Assembly: GCA_038380435.1 (NCBI GenBank)
Contig: JAWZYU010000034.1
Location: forward strand, 19,137,404 to 19,201,403
Direction of reading: 5' to 3'
From: Ryuthela nishihirai
Lineage: Eukaryota > Arthropoda > Arachnida > Araneae > Heptathelidae
Length of the DNA stretch: 64,000 bases
Below the pieces are notes generated by a model. The model made no database searches. It was not told where the DNA came from and saw only the letters and a program-made list of their open reading frames with translations. A program made the position numbers and the translations under genes. Below are positions 21,430 through 33,700 of this stretch, piece after piece (position 1 is the first letter of the stretch; each line of letters starts with the position of its first letter).

Positions 21430-22840
21430 CCCCCAAAGTAACTCGGGGTTGGCAAAATTCGAAGCAACTTCGCAAAAACTAGGTTAATTGTGAAAATCTG
21501 CAATCTTTTTTTGTAAAATTAAGGGAAGTTGTCAAAATCGAGGCAACTTGGCAAATCTAAAGCAGTTGGGAAAATGGAGACGAGAAAATCTAGAGCAGTT
21601 GGCAAAATTCGAAGCCACTTAGTAAAATACAGGTGAGTTTGCAAAATCGGGACAACTTGGCAAATCTTGGAGATTTGGCAAAATTCGGAGTGACTTGGCA
21701 AAATCTTGGGGAGTTGAAAAAATTTGGAGTGACTTGGGAAAATCATGGGCAGTTGGAAAAATTAAGGTGAGATGAAATTATTGGGATTTTTTCCTGTAAA
21801 ATTATGGCGAATTGGCGAAATCGAGGCAACTTTGAAATATCTAGGAGAGTTGGCAAATCTTGGGGAGTAGGCAAAATTCAGAGTGACTTTGCAAAAATCA
21901 GGTGAGATGTAAAAATTGGATTTTTTCTGTAAAATTGAGGCGAGTTTGCAAAATCGAAGAAACTTGGCAAAATCTAAGGCAATTGGAAAATATATGGGCG
22001 AGTTGTGAAAATCGGGATTGTTTTTGGGAAATAGGGAGAATCGAGAAAATTGGCAAAATTTTGGGAAGTTTGAAAATTTTGAAGTGACATGGCAAATTCG
22101 GGAGAGATGTAAAAATTGGGATTGTTTTTGCGAAATTAATAGAGGTGGGAAAATCGAGGCAACTTGTCAAAAAAAATCTAGGGGAGTTGGCAAAATTGGA
22201 AACCACCGTTGAGTTGTGAAAATTGGGATTGGTTTTGTGAAATTAAGGAGAGTTGGCAAAATCTAGAGGAGTTGTGAAAATGTGCCTTCTTGTGCAATTA
22301 AGGAGAGTTGATAATATTCGAAGTGACTTGGCAAATTCAGGAAAGATGTAAAAATTGCCATTTTTTCTGTAAAATTACGGCGAGTTCGCAAAATCGAGCA
22401 ACTTGGCAAAATTTGGGTAGTTGGTAAAATTCGAATCCACCTGGTAAAATAGAGACAAGTTGCGAAAATTGGTATTAGTTTTGTGAAATTAAGGAGGATT
22501 AGCAAAATTCGAATCACTTGGTAAAATACGGGCGAGTTGCGATAATTGGGATTGGGTTTGTGAAATTAAGGAGGGTTGACAAAAATCGAGAAAACTTGGC
22601 AAAATTTTGGGGAGTTTGAAAATTTGCAGTGACTTGTCATTCAGTCATATTAAGAGAGGTAGCAAAATTCAGACAACTTAGAAAAAATTAGGGGAGTTCT
22701 CAAAATTGTCAATCCTCTTGGCAAAATACAGATGAGTGGTGAAAATTGGGATTGGTTTGTATGAAATTAAGGAGAGTTGGGCAAATCGAGACAACTTGGC
22801 AAAATCTTGAAGAATTTGAAAATTTCGAAGTGCCACATAA
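21430..22840. repeat. Degenerate minisatellite with GTTGGCAAAAT-type units
   Basis: About 1.4 kb built from short phrases such as GAGTTGGCAAAATC, GAGGCAACTTGGCAAA and GAAAATTGGGATTGKTTTTG then TGAAATTAAGG. The last phrase recurs near 21492, 21763, 21900, 22003, 22106, 22210, 22343, 22455, 22525 and 22733, giving an irregular higher-order period of about 70-210 bp. The long minus-strand frames here are by-products of the repeat, not genes. Confidence 0.85.
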
Positions 22841-23295
22841 ATCTGAGGGATCATATATAATCCCATCTTGTGATATAAATAATGAGTAAATCGCATTGTG
22901 ATTCTAGGATTAAATATTTGCATAGTTAAGCAGGCTCTTTATAAAGTTCAAAAAGTGTATATTTTTTAAGTGCTCGTATAGGGTCCACAAAACCTTGACA
23001 CATATTCCTCAAAAAAAAAGAAGTGAACTCTTCACAAACATCCTCTACCCCAAAAAATGCTGTTAAAATTTTTTTAAATCCTGTTGCTGCACTCCACTTG
23101 TTACCCTATAAGCATATTTGTCACCAGTTAACGTAAGGCCTTTTGTTAACGACTTTTCTTTTTTAAACTTATTGGCACCTTATTTACCCAACAGAAAATA
23201 TGAAACTCATTCCCACAAAACATGAATCCACCATACACTACTCATAATTTTCATTTTAGTTGTGTAACACTTAATATTTATTATTTTTATTGTCC
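22840..23295. other. No gene seen
   Basis: AT-rich spacer. Confidence 0.5.
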
Positions 23296-23480
23296 TGGTG
23301 GTCGAGTGTTTAGCGTGCTTTGCTACTGATCAAAAGGACCTGGGTTTAAATCTCAGGCAAAGCATGGATGTTTGTATCTTTCTGCTGTCTTGCCTTCCTC
23401 ACAGATCTCCTCCATGGCGTATTAAACTGACAGACTCCTGTCAGACCTCTATGGCAAGCAGCTGCTTGAGGGTTTTTTTA
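23296..23480 (+). repeat. SINE B copy
   Basis: Head GGTCGAGTGTTTAGCGTGC, decayed B-box GGGTTTAAATCTCAGG, 3' end GGCAAGCAGCTGCTTGAGGG. Moderately diverged. Confidence 0.85.
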
Positions 23481-24305
23481 TATTTATCGCAAAGCCAATC
23501 AAGTAACAAGAACCCAGATCCAAAAACAAAAATTTTTTTTTGGGGGGGTGGGGTGCTAAATTATTACCACTGAATGCAAAAATAGGGAAATATATAAATC
23601 TTCTCATATATAATTTAAAATTATATTTTAATTAATTTCATTACATTTTTTAAAGTTAATAAATGACAGACATTGTTTTAAAATTTGCGGTCTTGGATGC
23701 CTTGCATCTGTTATTTTCTACTTCATGGCTGGCCCTGTATTATAGGACGTGGAAGAATATTGCACCTGATTAATGTTCCATGTGAACGTATTTGGGTAAC
23801 GAGCTGAACAGATACCTCCTGAGTGGCACAGAAACCCTGTTAATAATTGTGAGAAAAAAGATATAAACGTTATGCAGTTTTATGGGGTACATAATGTTTG
23901 GTTTTAAAGTATATTTTTTTCAGTTTCATGTCTTTCTTTTTGCCAACTGGTACATGGCAGTGCCTGGGGGAAGTTTTGAGCTACCAATAATTTCAAGTTT
24001 GAAATCCGGATTAGGAGTTATTTCTATTGTGATTACATTTCCCATTTTGAATATTGGAACAACTGTCCCTTTCCCCCCCCCCCTTCATTTTTCAGTTGAA
24101 TTTTTGTGAAACATTAAATTTCACTATTATATTCGCTTAAAAAGAAAAAGGATCACAATGGTATTAGGTTAGTCTGTTTGTAGAAAAAAAAATGGCTGTT
24201 ATAACAACAGTTATAACTGTTTCACATAAATATCTTGTGTTAGTCCTTTCAATCACAAATCCATAATTGAAAGTTAAAAAAAATTGGTCATAATAACAAA
24301 CAATA
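23481..24305. other. No gene seen
   Basis: AT-rich, with G- and C-tracts near 23545 and 24075. No recognisable frame. Confidence 0.5.
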
Positions 24306-25025
24306 CTTTTAATCCAGTTCCTAATCCGCAGTTCCCAGGTTTGAATCCTAGCACGTCAGCATTCAGATTTTCTCTGCAAAACTCTCCACCCTGCCCTCCA
24401 GTCAGTCAGGGGACACCAACAGACTTTGGGGGGCGGGGATGGCTCAGTCGTAGCGTGCCAGGCTCATAATCTGTAGTTCCCAGGTTCGAGTCCCAGCTGG
24501 GTCAGCGTTGAGATTTATCTCCGCAAAATTCCCCGCCCTGCCCACGGTCAGTAGGGGACACCGATGGGCTTGGAAAGGCCGCCGTCCGTCGGATAGGACG
24601 TTAAGCCGTGGCCCGTGTGCGGGAGAGCCATACCTGTGCACGTTAAAGAACACGCTGGATGGCTTTGACGGGAGGCTACCATCTGTCTCCCAACAGCTGT
24701 TCCAGTGGGTCCCCTCCCTCAACCTTCTCTGAGCCTTCGGGGTCATGTGACCTGGCCATTTAGCCCATGGTGTGCAAAAAAGTGCCGCTCAGAGGTAAAA
24801 CAACCCAACCCAACCCAACAGGCTTGGAGAGGCTGCTGGGATTAAGTAACACCATGCGCACAGATGTCAAAGACCACACTTTGATAGGTGGCTACCATGT
24901 ATCCTGAAAGCTGTCCAGTGGCTCTCCCCCCAATCTTCTTGGGGTACTTGTGGCCTGGCCATTAAACTCACTATGTACAAAAAAAGTGCTATTCAAAAGT
25001 AAGAGAACTCGCTTTTAATCCAGTT
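24306..25025 (+). repeat. Old SINE A copy with 14-bp target duplication, split by a young SINE A
   Basis: CTTTTAATCCAGTT occurs at 24306-24319 and 25012-25025 and bounds the older element. Its 5' part is 24320-24428 and its diverged 3' part is 24828-25011. The middle is a younger copy of the same family. Confidence 0.88.
24429..24815 (+). repeat. Young full-length SINE A copy
   Basis: The head GGATGGCTCAGTCG-TAGCG carries a Pol III A-box, the anticodon-like region reads GGCTCATAATCTG, and the B-box is GGTTCGAGTCC. It ends GGTAAAACAACCCAACCC. Imperfect flanking duplication: CAACAGACTTTGG (24417) and CAACAGGCTTGG (24816). The CAT anticodon suggests descent from tRNA-Met. Confidence 0.93.
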
Positions 25026-25680
25026 TGCAAGAGGCATTTGCCCTATCTTCAGTACAGCTGCAGAAATGTACTACAAATAATAAAGGATACAAACTCACAA
25101 ATCTTTGCTTCAATCAAAAATTTACTAATGACAGCAAGAAATAAACGCATAAGATTTCATTCAAATGAACAGACATCCGAGGCATGCCAATGATAAGTTA
25201 TATTAAAATAGATAGAGATCAAATTAAATGTTTACCAAATTAAACTCTGAACTCCTAGCACTGTACTCCAAAAAAAAAATAATGAATATCAAAAATATTT
25301 GTTAGATACCAAATGATGATAAATCGAAAAACGAAATTTGCGTCACTAAAATAACAACGGTTCCCATTGTTTTAGTAATGCATGTATTTTAAATACTATG
25401 ATTATGCCAAATTTAGTAAATGTTCACCAAATATATCACTAAATTTACTACACTGAAATGGATTTGACTAGTAAAGTGGAATATATAATATCCTGACTTC
25501 AATTGGGCAACTTCCAATAGACAACACTTTATTGATTCGTTCTCACTCAGCTTCAAAAACTTTGGGGCGTTTTTTTATAATGCGGACGACAGATTTATTA
25601 AATACGAAGAGTAGAAGTAAAAGCACAGAGACTGCATACAAAGATTCATACTCAAAAAATTTAATTTAAAATTAGATATC
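25026..25680. other. No gene seen
   Basis: AT-rich spacer without recognisable features. Confidence 0.5.
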
Positions 25681-25960
25681 GTCTAAAATTTGGTGAACAT
25701 TTAGTATTTTTGGGAGACAAAAACATTTTTTTACTGTCAAATAATTTAAGAAAATGAGAAGTCAATATCTGGTTATCACTGGATTATTATGTGGTCTAAA
25801 ATTTGGTGAGCATTTACTATTTTTGGGAAACAAAAAGTTTTTTTAGTGGCAAATAATATAATAGAGTAACAACAAGTAAATATCTAGTTAGCACTTTAAG
25901 ATTAAATATGGTCTAAAATTTTGTGAACATTTACTATTTTTGGGAAACGAAAGTATTTTT
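25681..25960. repeat. Three-copy tandem repeat, about 115 bp period
   Basis: GTCTAAAATTTGGTGAACAT-type units start at 25681, 25794 and 25911, each followed by TTACTATTTTTGGGAAAC or a close variant. Confidence 0.8.
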
Positions 25961-26311
25961 TTTGTATGCATATTTTCATTAAATTTGGTAAGCAGTTAAA
26001 CACAAGCCAAATATATATACCAAAAATAGAATGAAAGTGATAAGAGAGTTATTATTGGGAAGCACAAAGTTAAACATCCCCACCGAAAAGTGATTTGGCA
26101 CTGATTTAATCTCGATATTGCAATGGTAGTTGGACAACAGTAAATGGATTCCAAAATGAAAACAAATGAGCGACACAAAAAACAATCCATCAAAGCAAGA
26201 GTTGTAAAATTATTATTACTTATATCAGAAAATATCAAAAGCATAAAAGTATGCGAAGCATAGAGTATTATAAATAAAATTAATATTGTAGTTTACAAAT
26301 ACTCTATGAAG

Positions 26312-26545
26312 GTTGGTTTACTTTACTCCTGTGTGGCACTTTTTTGCTCACTATGGATTAAATTGCTGGGTGGAACGACATTAAGTCTCAAGAGAAGGTA
26401 GGAAAAGAGGTCCAGTGAACAGATCTCATCAAGGCGTGCCAGGTGACATACATAAGTATAAGCACGGTTGGGCTCAGATAGAAATGGAGCAATGGTGAAG
26501 GTTTGAACCTGGGAATTACAGATCATGAGCCTGGCACAAGTATAT
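26312..26545 (-). repeat. Old SINE A copy
   Basis: Decayed 3' part (TGTGTGGCACTTTTTTGCTC) at the left and tRNA-head part (GAACCTGGGAATTACAGATC) at the right; the middle is largely lost. Confidence 0.7.
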
Positions 26546-27188
26546 GTATGGTAGGTGGTCATATTATTCTGATACGACTGTGTATTTATCAACTTTTAAT
26601 GTTCAAGCACATGTGGCAGGGATCAAAATTAACGGAGCTATTAGCTTGAAAAGCTAATTTCAATATTTAGGAAGCAACAGCTCCATTAATTTTATATCGT
26701 AGTAGTAACTAATCAACTAGCACTGTTTGCACAACACACATATTCTACAAAAACATGAAATTGCTTCTTTTTGGGAGGTATCTGTATAATGGGGCAGGGC
26801 CTTGATTGGGTACATTATACCAAAGCTTCCGTGCCTCTGCTTTAATCAGCTACTGAATACAACCTATGGTTTTAAAAGAAGAAAAAGATTTCCAACTTTT
26901 TTCATTAAAGCCACAACTTATAAATCTAAATTGAAAGTGTAAGGCATATTCGTTAGTAAAACCCTGGTCACCATTATGTACTGTAAACAAAAAAGAAACA
27001 ATTCCCTCCCGCAGCAAAAATAAGTCTTAAATTTTTTAAAATTTCTGAAAATGACTCGAGATATGTAAAGTGTTCTAAAACGTTTATCAAGGAAATATAC
27101 ACTCAGGAACTGTTAAAGGTTAATTATAATGTGATTTATATATGAATGTAGTTTGCAACTGTATTCATATCGTTTATATATTGATATA
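26546..27188. other. No gene seen
   Basis: AT-rich spacer. A short imperfect inverted repeat around 26625-26690 pairs ATTAACGGAGCT with AGCTCCATTAAT. Confidence 0.5.
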
Positions 27189-27435
27189 CACTGAAGTGTC
27201 ATTGAATTAGGAATCGCAACCTAGTAACGTGTTGTACCGTAACCGTCGAGACTCAAGGCCATTTCACTGATGACGTCATATATTCGGATGTCAGCATTCG
27301 TGGATCTAGCATCTTGACACCCCGTAGCTTCTTGTATATTTGTTGGCGGGATTTTTTAATGTTGTGTTATCTTCAAAGTGGCGCTTTATTTTTCTGTGAT
27401 TAAGTTTTTACTTGTGAATCATAGTTTTTGAAGAA

Positions 27436-28943
27436 ATGCCTCATCCTTGTTCTGTTCCTGGCTGTAGAGGAAACTATGAAAGTTCAAGAAATGTGCGCAT
27501 TTACAGTTTTCCCCAGGACGTAGAGTTGTGCAGAAAATGGCTTCTAGCAATAAGAAAACTTCACAGTAACAAAATTTAGCAAGGTATGTCAATTTTGTTT
27601 TTCGCCTTTTTATAATAGCAAGTATATTTGTGATAAAATTTTGAGATTGCTGAAATCCTAGCAAAATTGCAATATTTGGCAAGAGTATATAAAATGGTTT
27701 GAATGATAATTGTGAAGAGTATATTGTGCCATACATTCATATAACTTAACTGCTATACGTTTAGTCACAATTAGTTGTTTATTTATCCTTTTCTATTTGC
27801 ATCGTGGTTGTTTTTGCTGAAGGAGGTAATAGAATATGAGATTTTTATACAGTTATGTGAAATATAGGTTTAAGAAATAATGATCACAAAACAACATATA
27901 TATATATAGAGAGAGAGAGAGAGTACAGAGCATTAATCACTCGTTAATAGTTTGGATGACATGTAAATTTAAGGTTTATTTTCATAATACCCTTGGGAAA
28001 TATCAGGAATGAACTTTGCATCTAGAAACCCATCTCTCTTTTACTTGAAAGTGTCTCAGGTTTGTGCAAATCTGATTTTCACATTTTCCTCAGAGTTTTA
28101 ATGTGTTAGTTAGTTTTAATCATTTTCAAGAGAACAGGTTATATATAATTCATTACTTAATGTTTGAATGCCATAGTCGTCGGTAAATTTGTGCATTATG
28201 AATAAATTTCTATATCATGAATGCTTGTGTAACATAAATTATGTAGTGACTGCATATCACCTACAAATATACATAGCATAACAGAATTGTTTATATGCAG
28301 AAATTATAGAGTTGAAAAAGGCAAATTATTATTGCCCACGAAATGTTTTACTGGATCATTTAAGTCAAATGTAAAATATGTCTCAAATTAGGTTTCTGCA
28401 AGATATAGCAAAATTTCTAGTATTGGTGTTTCATTAAACAGATATCATAAATACTGTAGGATTGAACTAATGCATAATACAAATTCATCATTGCCTTATA
28501 TTTGTAATTCAAGATATATTTTAATGCGTCCAATATTTTTTGCAATTATTCTACTCTCTTGAGCAATATAATTCAAGTTTGCATCTCTCGAAATACAGAG
28601 AAACTTGATTTGTTGACATATTTGGACTTTTGACCATTTACAATAATTTTTACTTTTCTTACTGTTTTTTATAAAGCATATATAACTGGAATAACACAAC
28701 AGTGTTGCAGATTAAGCTTAATTGATCAGTAACAATCAGACAAAAAAACTTTAACATATAAAGCGCAACACACTTAATGATGTTCATCTTTCTCTCTAGG
28801 TTTATGAATTACACTTCAAAGAGAGTGATTTTCAAAGATGTTCAAGTGCATTCGATGAGAAAACTGATAAGACGTTTACTGTGCAATTGAAAGTCCCCAG
28901 ACTAATTCCTGGTAGCATTCCATCAAAACTCCAGTTCCTATAG
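27436..28943 (+). pseudogene. THAP domain exons of the P-type transposase
   Basis: Exon 1 starts at the ATG at 27436 (MPHPCSVPGCRGNYES) and continues RIYSFPQDVELCRKWLLAIR to AAG followed by GTATGT at 27584. A one-base insertion in the A-rich stretch just upstream creates an in-frame TAG at 27577-27579. Exon 2 starts at 28800 after TCTCTCTAG and reads VYELHFKESDFQ, later VPRLIPGSIPSKLQF. The normal THAP Cys-x2-His pair is changed here, with Tyr where the third zinc ligand Cys should be. In the neighbouring element at 15627 the same motif is VCELHF. The domain is therefore both frameshifted and missing a ligand. Confidence 0.8.
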
Positions 28944-31335
28944 TAAAATTTTATGTTTTTAATTCTGAGTTTATGGTGAGAGCATATGAAAAGGATAATG
29001 AGCAATCCAAAGTTGGAAAATATACTTTTCTTCTAAAACATCAGTCATATTGATGCTTTAATTGAACATTTAAATTGTTTAATAAGGGTTAAAACTCCTG
29101 AAAGTAATATTAGACATAGTATTGATTAATGTGTAATATTTTGAAAGTACTTTGCACATCTGATGAAAGTAATAACAATCATTTAAAATTCATTGAGGAA
29201 CAGTTGATACTATTTGGATTAAATAAGTGTGGTTCAAGGTATTCATCAGATTTGATGATTTTTGCATCACTTTTTTTAGCATGGCTCCTCATGCATATAA
29301 TTTTGTTGGAGAAAGTGGAAATATTAGATTACCACATCCTAGTACAATTCGACGCATTTGTCTTCGGTTTAATGTCAACCCTGCTATACAGAAAGTAGAT
29401 TCAAATTTTTTATCATATGTCAGGCAAAAATATTTTTTTTGAGTGATACAGATAGAAAAGTGATTTTAATGCTTGATGAAATTCATCTCAAACAGTATTT
29501 GGATTTTAAATGTGGTAACCTTGTTGGTCTGTCATTTGACACACAAAAATGGTAACCAGTGCCCATGTATTTATAACTAGTTTGCTTTCCAACTATAAAG
29601 ATGTAGTTCACATATCACCAGCCAAACAATAAATGCTGATATTCTGCTGATATCAATAAAACAATAAATGCTGATATTCTTTACAGCATTATTTAAAACA
29701 ATTATCATTGGTTTTTTTATGATATGTGTCATAGCTGACAATAATTCTATCGACCATAAGAATATGTCATTATGTCTTTTCCCCCTAAAGTTCAAATTGT
29801 ATATCCTCATCCATCAGATAAATCAAGACCTTTATTTTTTTCTTACTGACCCAGTTCATTTGTTGAAGTGTATCAGAAATAACTGGTTAAATCAAAAACA
29901 TATTGAAAAATGTATGTACTATCCACATTTTGTAAATAATGGATATAGTATTTCATCGTTCAAAATCGCATCCTTATCAACCCTTAAAGAACTGCATAAA
30001 ATTGAAGCAAACTCTTGTTAAAATATGGATTTAATCTCTCGTATAGAGCCTTGAACCCAAGTAACCTTGAGAGACAACATGTTAAATTAGTCTTAAATAT
30101 TTTTAATGACTTTGTAATTAATGGACTTTTAGAAATAGGAGAAAAGCACAAATTGTTACATTACCAAGATACATCAGATTTCATTAAGATTATTTTAACA
30201 TAGTGGCATATTGTAAATGTAAAATCACCTTTTAAAGGTGAACGCTTGAAAAACAAACACCAAATGCCATTAACGTGTTCAGAGTCAGATGAAAATGTCT
30301 CATTTCTGAATTCTTTCCTGAATAAATGTATGCGTCATTTTTCTGCTGAGGTCCTGCCATCCTCTCAGACCTTCTACTATGGCATATAAACTAACAGGCT
30401 CCTGTCAGACCTCTGTGGCAAGCAGCTGCTTGAGCAGGTATTCATTTTACTTTATTGTTGGCTAGATAAATGGGAACAGATGAGTTGCACAACTGGTATA
30501 CTAACGAAAGAAACCCATTCTGCGTTAAGACTTAGTACATATTCATTGCTTGAAATTGCTTCATATTGTACCTCTGAACTCAAAATATATTTTACCTGGT
30601 ATATCAAGCTGTTCAAACTGATAATTTAGTGAGTCGTTTCGACCTCTACAGGCAGTTAGCTGGAAGCCAATATAATATAAGTATGTCAATTATTTGAATG
30701 TGAAACAAAATTAAGAATGCAGCCACTGTTGAAACTTCCCACTAAGTCAAGTGGAAAAATCAAAATAACCGATTTGGATTTTAAAGATGATTTTAAGGAA
30801 ATGGATTTTATATGTATTAGCTTAAAATTTAACATTACAGTGCTTCCTTCAGATTTGTCTGATTGTGATAATTCTCTTCCTGTAATTGTATATATAGCAG
30901 GTTATTGTATATTTTCAGTTTTGAAAAGTTTGAAATGTGATCATTGTAAACATTTACTATTACTTGATAAAAAAGTAGAATTGGATGTAAAATTTAAGTA
31001 TTTACAAAAATTTGATAGAGGCAGTCTTTTTTTGCCCAAATGAGATAGTAATTAATGTTGTATTACTAAATTATATTACTATGAAAAAATTGTGTACTGA
31101 ATTTGAAGAAGAATTTATGGAAATGGCAAATCAAAGAAATGTTGTTACTTTAATCACAACCAGTCTTTTACATGATGCAGAATTACTTGATTATCATTCA
31201 AGTTGTGAATTTGGCCACTGTATTGGAAAAACTCTAGAAATGATTATCTGGTGTTCAACAAATATATTTTAAAAAAAGATTGTTTGTTAGAGAATTTGGG
31301 AAATAAGAAACAATGTCTTAGTGCCAAAACAAAAG
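28944..31335 (+). pseudogene. P-element transposase catalytic region (THAP9-like)
   Basis: Frames broken by indels keep family-specific motifs in order. APHAYNFVGESGNIRLPHPS is at about 29280-29340. ILMLDEIHLKQYLDFKCGN is at about 29466-29525 and carries the first catalytic Asp. FLTDPVHLLKCIRNNWLNQK is at about 29840-29900 and carries the second. NLERQHVKLVLNIFNDF follows near 30060-30110. YIAGYCIFSVLKSLKCDHCK is at about 30888-30950, and a C-terminal region runs to about 31335. This is the RNase H-fold DDE transposase of P elements, related to THAP9, which would cut and move the element. A truncated SINE B sits at 30336-30445. Stops and frameshifts leave it inactive. Confidence 0.85.
30336..30445 (+). 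repeat. 5'-truncated SINE B copy in the P transposase
   Basis: TTTTCTGCTGAGGTCCTGCC through GGCAAGCAGCTGCTTGAG. Low divergence suggests a relatively recent insertion. Confidence 0.88.
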
Positions 31336-31482
31336 TTGTCTACCCTCAATAAATAGTATCGACAGATTTGGACTCCACTGTTGGCTTTGAAATTAATAGA
31401 ATACCACTGTATATGTTAAATAGAAAACCACTGTATATGTTAAATAGAAAACCACTTGGCTTTGAAATTAATAGTTTTGTTG

Positions 31483-31625
31483 GCATGTGGGATTTGAACC
31501 ATATCTCTCCAGGTATAGGCCACAGTGTTCTAAGACCACTAAACTAATAAGTTATATTAGTGGAAAAAGGCAGAGTCTGTTAGTTTAGTGGTCTTACACC
31601 ACTGGCTTATATCTGGAAAGATGTA
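31483..31625. repeat. tRNA-like palindrome
   Basis: 31483-31548 (GGGATTTGAACC ... CCACTAAACTAATAA) is mirrored by about 31578-31622 (TTAGTTTAGTGGTCTTA ... CTGGAAAGAT). Each arm reads as a degenerate tRNA-like sequence with a TAGTGGT A-box-like motif; the first arm also has GGTTCAAATCCC. Confidence 0.65.
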
Positions 31626-31628
31626 TAA

Positions 31629-31828
31629 AAAATAAAATAAATACCCCCTCAAGCAGCTGCTTGCCACAGAGGTCTGACAGGAGCCTGTCAGTTTATATGC
31701 CACAGTAGAAGATCTGAGAGGATGGCAGGACCTCAGCAGAAAACAACACGAACATCCATGCCTTACCCGGGGCTCGAACCCAGGTCCCGTAGATCAGTAG
31801 CCAAGCGCGCTAACCACTCGGCCATACC
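31629..31828 (-). repeat. Full-length SINE B copy
   Basis: On the minus strand: GGCCGAGTGGTTAGCGCGCT, B-box GGTTCGAGCCCCGGG, ending GCAGCTGCTTGAGGGGG and TATTTATTTTATT. Very close to the copy at 11841-12046. Confidence 0.9.
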
Positions 31829-32636
31829 TAAATGATTTAATCTTTCTTTACCAGGCTGCATAGAATTATATTTTTAACAATTTAAGATTGATTAGAGACT
31901 ATTTTCTTTACATTTGGGAGGTTAGTTGAGCGATATATTGTCAAATCTTAAGTCATAGATTTACAGGTAGCTTTGTAAACCAAAATGTGCATGTGCTTGC
32001 AGTAAATTGTAGTTTGTAAAGTTTAGATGCACTTTTCCTGATAGTTTTTGAATATGTATTCCATCGAAAGGTTATATCCATGTCCTATAAATTCAGTCTA
32101 ATTACTAAGAAAAAGTATTTCAATTAAATCATAACTGCAATTGTTACAGTTAAAGCTATTACAGTATATCATTAATTTGTAGTTCACATTTGTCAATAAA
32201 ATTGTTCTGAAGAACTTTTGTGTCTTTTTCCTTTTAATATAACACACTAGTTTTCCATAACAATTTATATGTCATGATTATATTATCAATGGTATAAAAA
32301 CTGGATCAATTATTGACAGCATTTATTAGGAAAAATATGTGAAGGAATGATTTTATTTTTGTTAATATATAACCGAGTAATTATTCGCATTTTACCTTAT
32401 TTTTAAACATATTGTGTCATTGTAATTATATGTAGAATCGATTATGACGCTCCTGGTAATTTATATATCGTTATACATGTTCAGAGAACGTTAAACGACG
32501 ATTACTCTGCATTTTCAGTCATCAATTCAGCACAATTACAAATAAAGATCTATTTTAGTTTCGACGTCTTCCTTATTTTAAAGTTTGCCAAATGAAATAT
32601 TACATTAATGTACATATATACAATATAATCATACTA
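31829..32636. other. 3' portion of the P-type element, no gene seen
   Basis: AT-rich non-coding sequence between the transposase and the LINE insertion. Confidence 0.5.
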
Positions 32637-32881
32637 TGTCAATCAGTTGGTTGGTTGGTTGTTTGGGTTTTAATGGCGCATTAGCAACTAAGGCTATAAT
32701 GCGCCATACGAATGTCCATAAGAAAAAAGATAAAAATTGTGTAACCCTTAACCTAATTTTAAAAGAAACCACAAACATATACTAAGAATGTAAAGCAATA
32801 AAAAGAAACAAATGTATAAATAAGTTGTAAATATAAAAGTAACCCAGGTGTAAGCAACCTGGGTTAAATATTGGAATAAAA

Positions 32882-33700
32882 CTATATTCGAGTAAAATAT
32901 CCTGTAAAAAGTAAAAATTTAAAGACAGCGTTAAAACAACAATGATCAGATAACAAATGTCCGAGTGTAAGGGGCTCGGACGTAAAATTATGGAAATTAA
33001 AAAACAAACGCCGTTCAAAGTTAAAGCATGGACACGATATTAAAATGTGTTTGATAGTTAAAATGATGTCACAAAACTCACACTTAGGTACGTCGTCCGC
33101 CCGTAGAAGAATCGAATGAGTAATATGCGAATGACCTAAGCGGAGCCGAGCAAGTACAACTTCCTCCTTGCGATTCCTGCAGTAACAAGACTGCCATGGT
33201 TTGATGATAGGTTTGATCTCAAATAGCTTGTTCGTAAGCTGTTCTGACCAAGATCTCTGCCACTGTGCCCAGAGCTCGGTGGTAAAACGCTGCCAGAAAT
33301 CCAGATAGGGAACTGGCAACGGAGAGTCGGACAGGGGCGTGGCTGACTTGGCAGCAGCGTCTGCCACTGGGCACCCAACAGTGTGACTGGGCACCCAACA
33401 GAAATGGATGGTGGTGGAGGCTGCCAGACGATGTAGCTGCTGGCGGATCTTAGTAAGAACTGGGTGAGGCCGATGCCTCACCGAGATCAAAGCCTGTAGC
33501 AAGCTAAGCGAGTCAGTGTAAAGCACACACCGACGATGAGGCTTAGTCGCCACGTGGTCCAAGGCGAGGCTGATAGCGTGCAACTCTGCAGTGAAGATGG
33601 AACACTACAGTGGGATCTGGTCTGCAATGATTACATCACAGCAGACCATGGCTGATCCCACTGATGTGCCGGACTTCGAGCCAATTGTGAAGACAGGCAA
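32882..33700 (-). pseudogene. LINE RNase H domain and C-terminal region
   Basis: The RNase H frame overlaps the end of the RT frame. FTIGSKSGTSVGSAMVC (about 33645-33695) is followed, after an in-frame stop, by IFTAELHAISLALDHV, VLYTDSLSLLQAL and FCWVPSHTVGCPVADAAAK. The second and third acidic motifs and the late His are present, but the expected first Asp is Ile (codon 33683-33685). A Cys/His-containing C-terminal segment follows (CEFCDIILTIKHILISCPCF), as in many I- and Jockey-group elements. Its job would be to remove RNA during reverse transcription. The stop and the lost Asp make this copy defective. Confidence 0.82.

Noticed and set aside
21519..22517. Minus-strand frames with repeated Phe/Leu/Pro-rich text
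   Set aside because: They are translations of the minisatellite and have no start context or known domain.
24435..24500. Possible functional tRNA-Met gene (A-box, CAT anticodon, B-box)
   Set aside because: It is the head of SINE A: no matching 3' acceptor strand, and a 300-bp SINE body follows.
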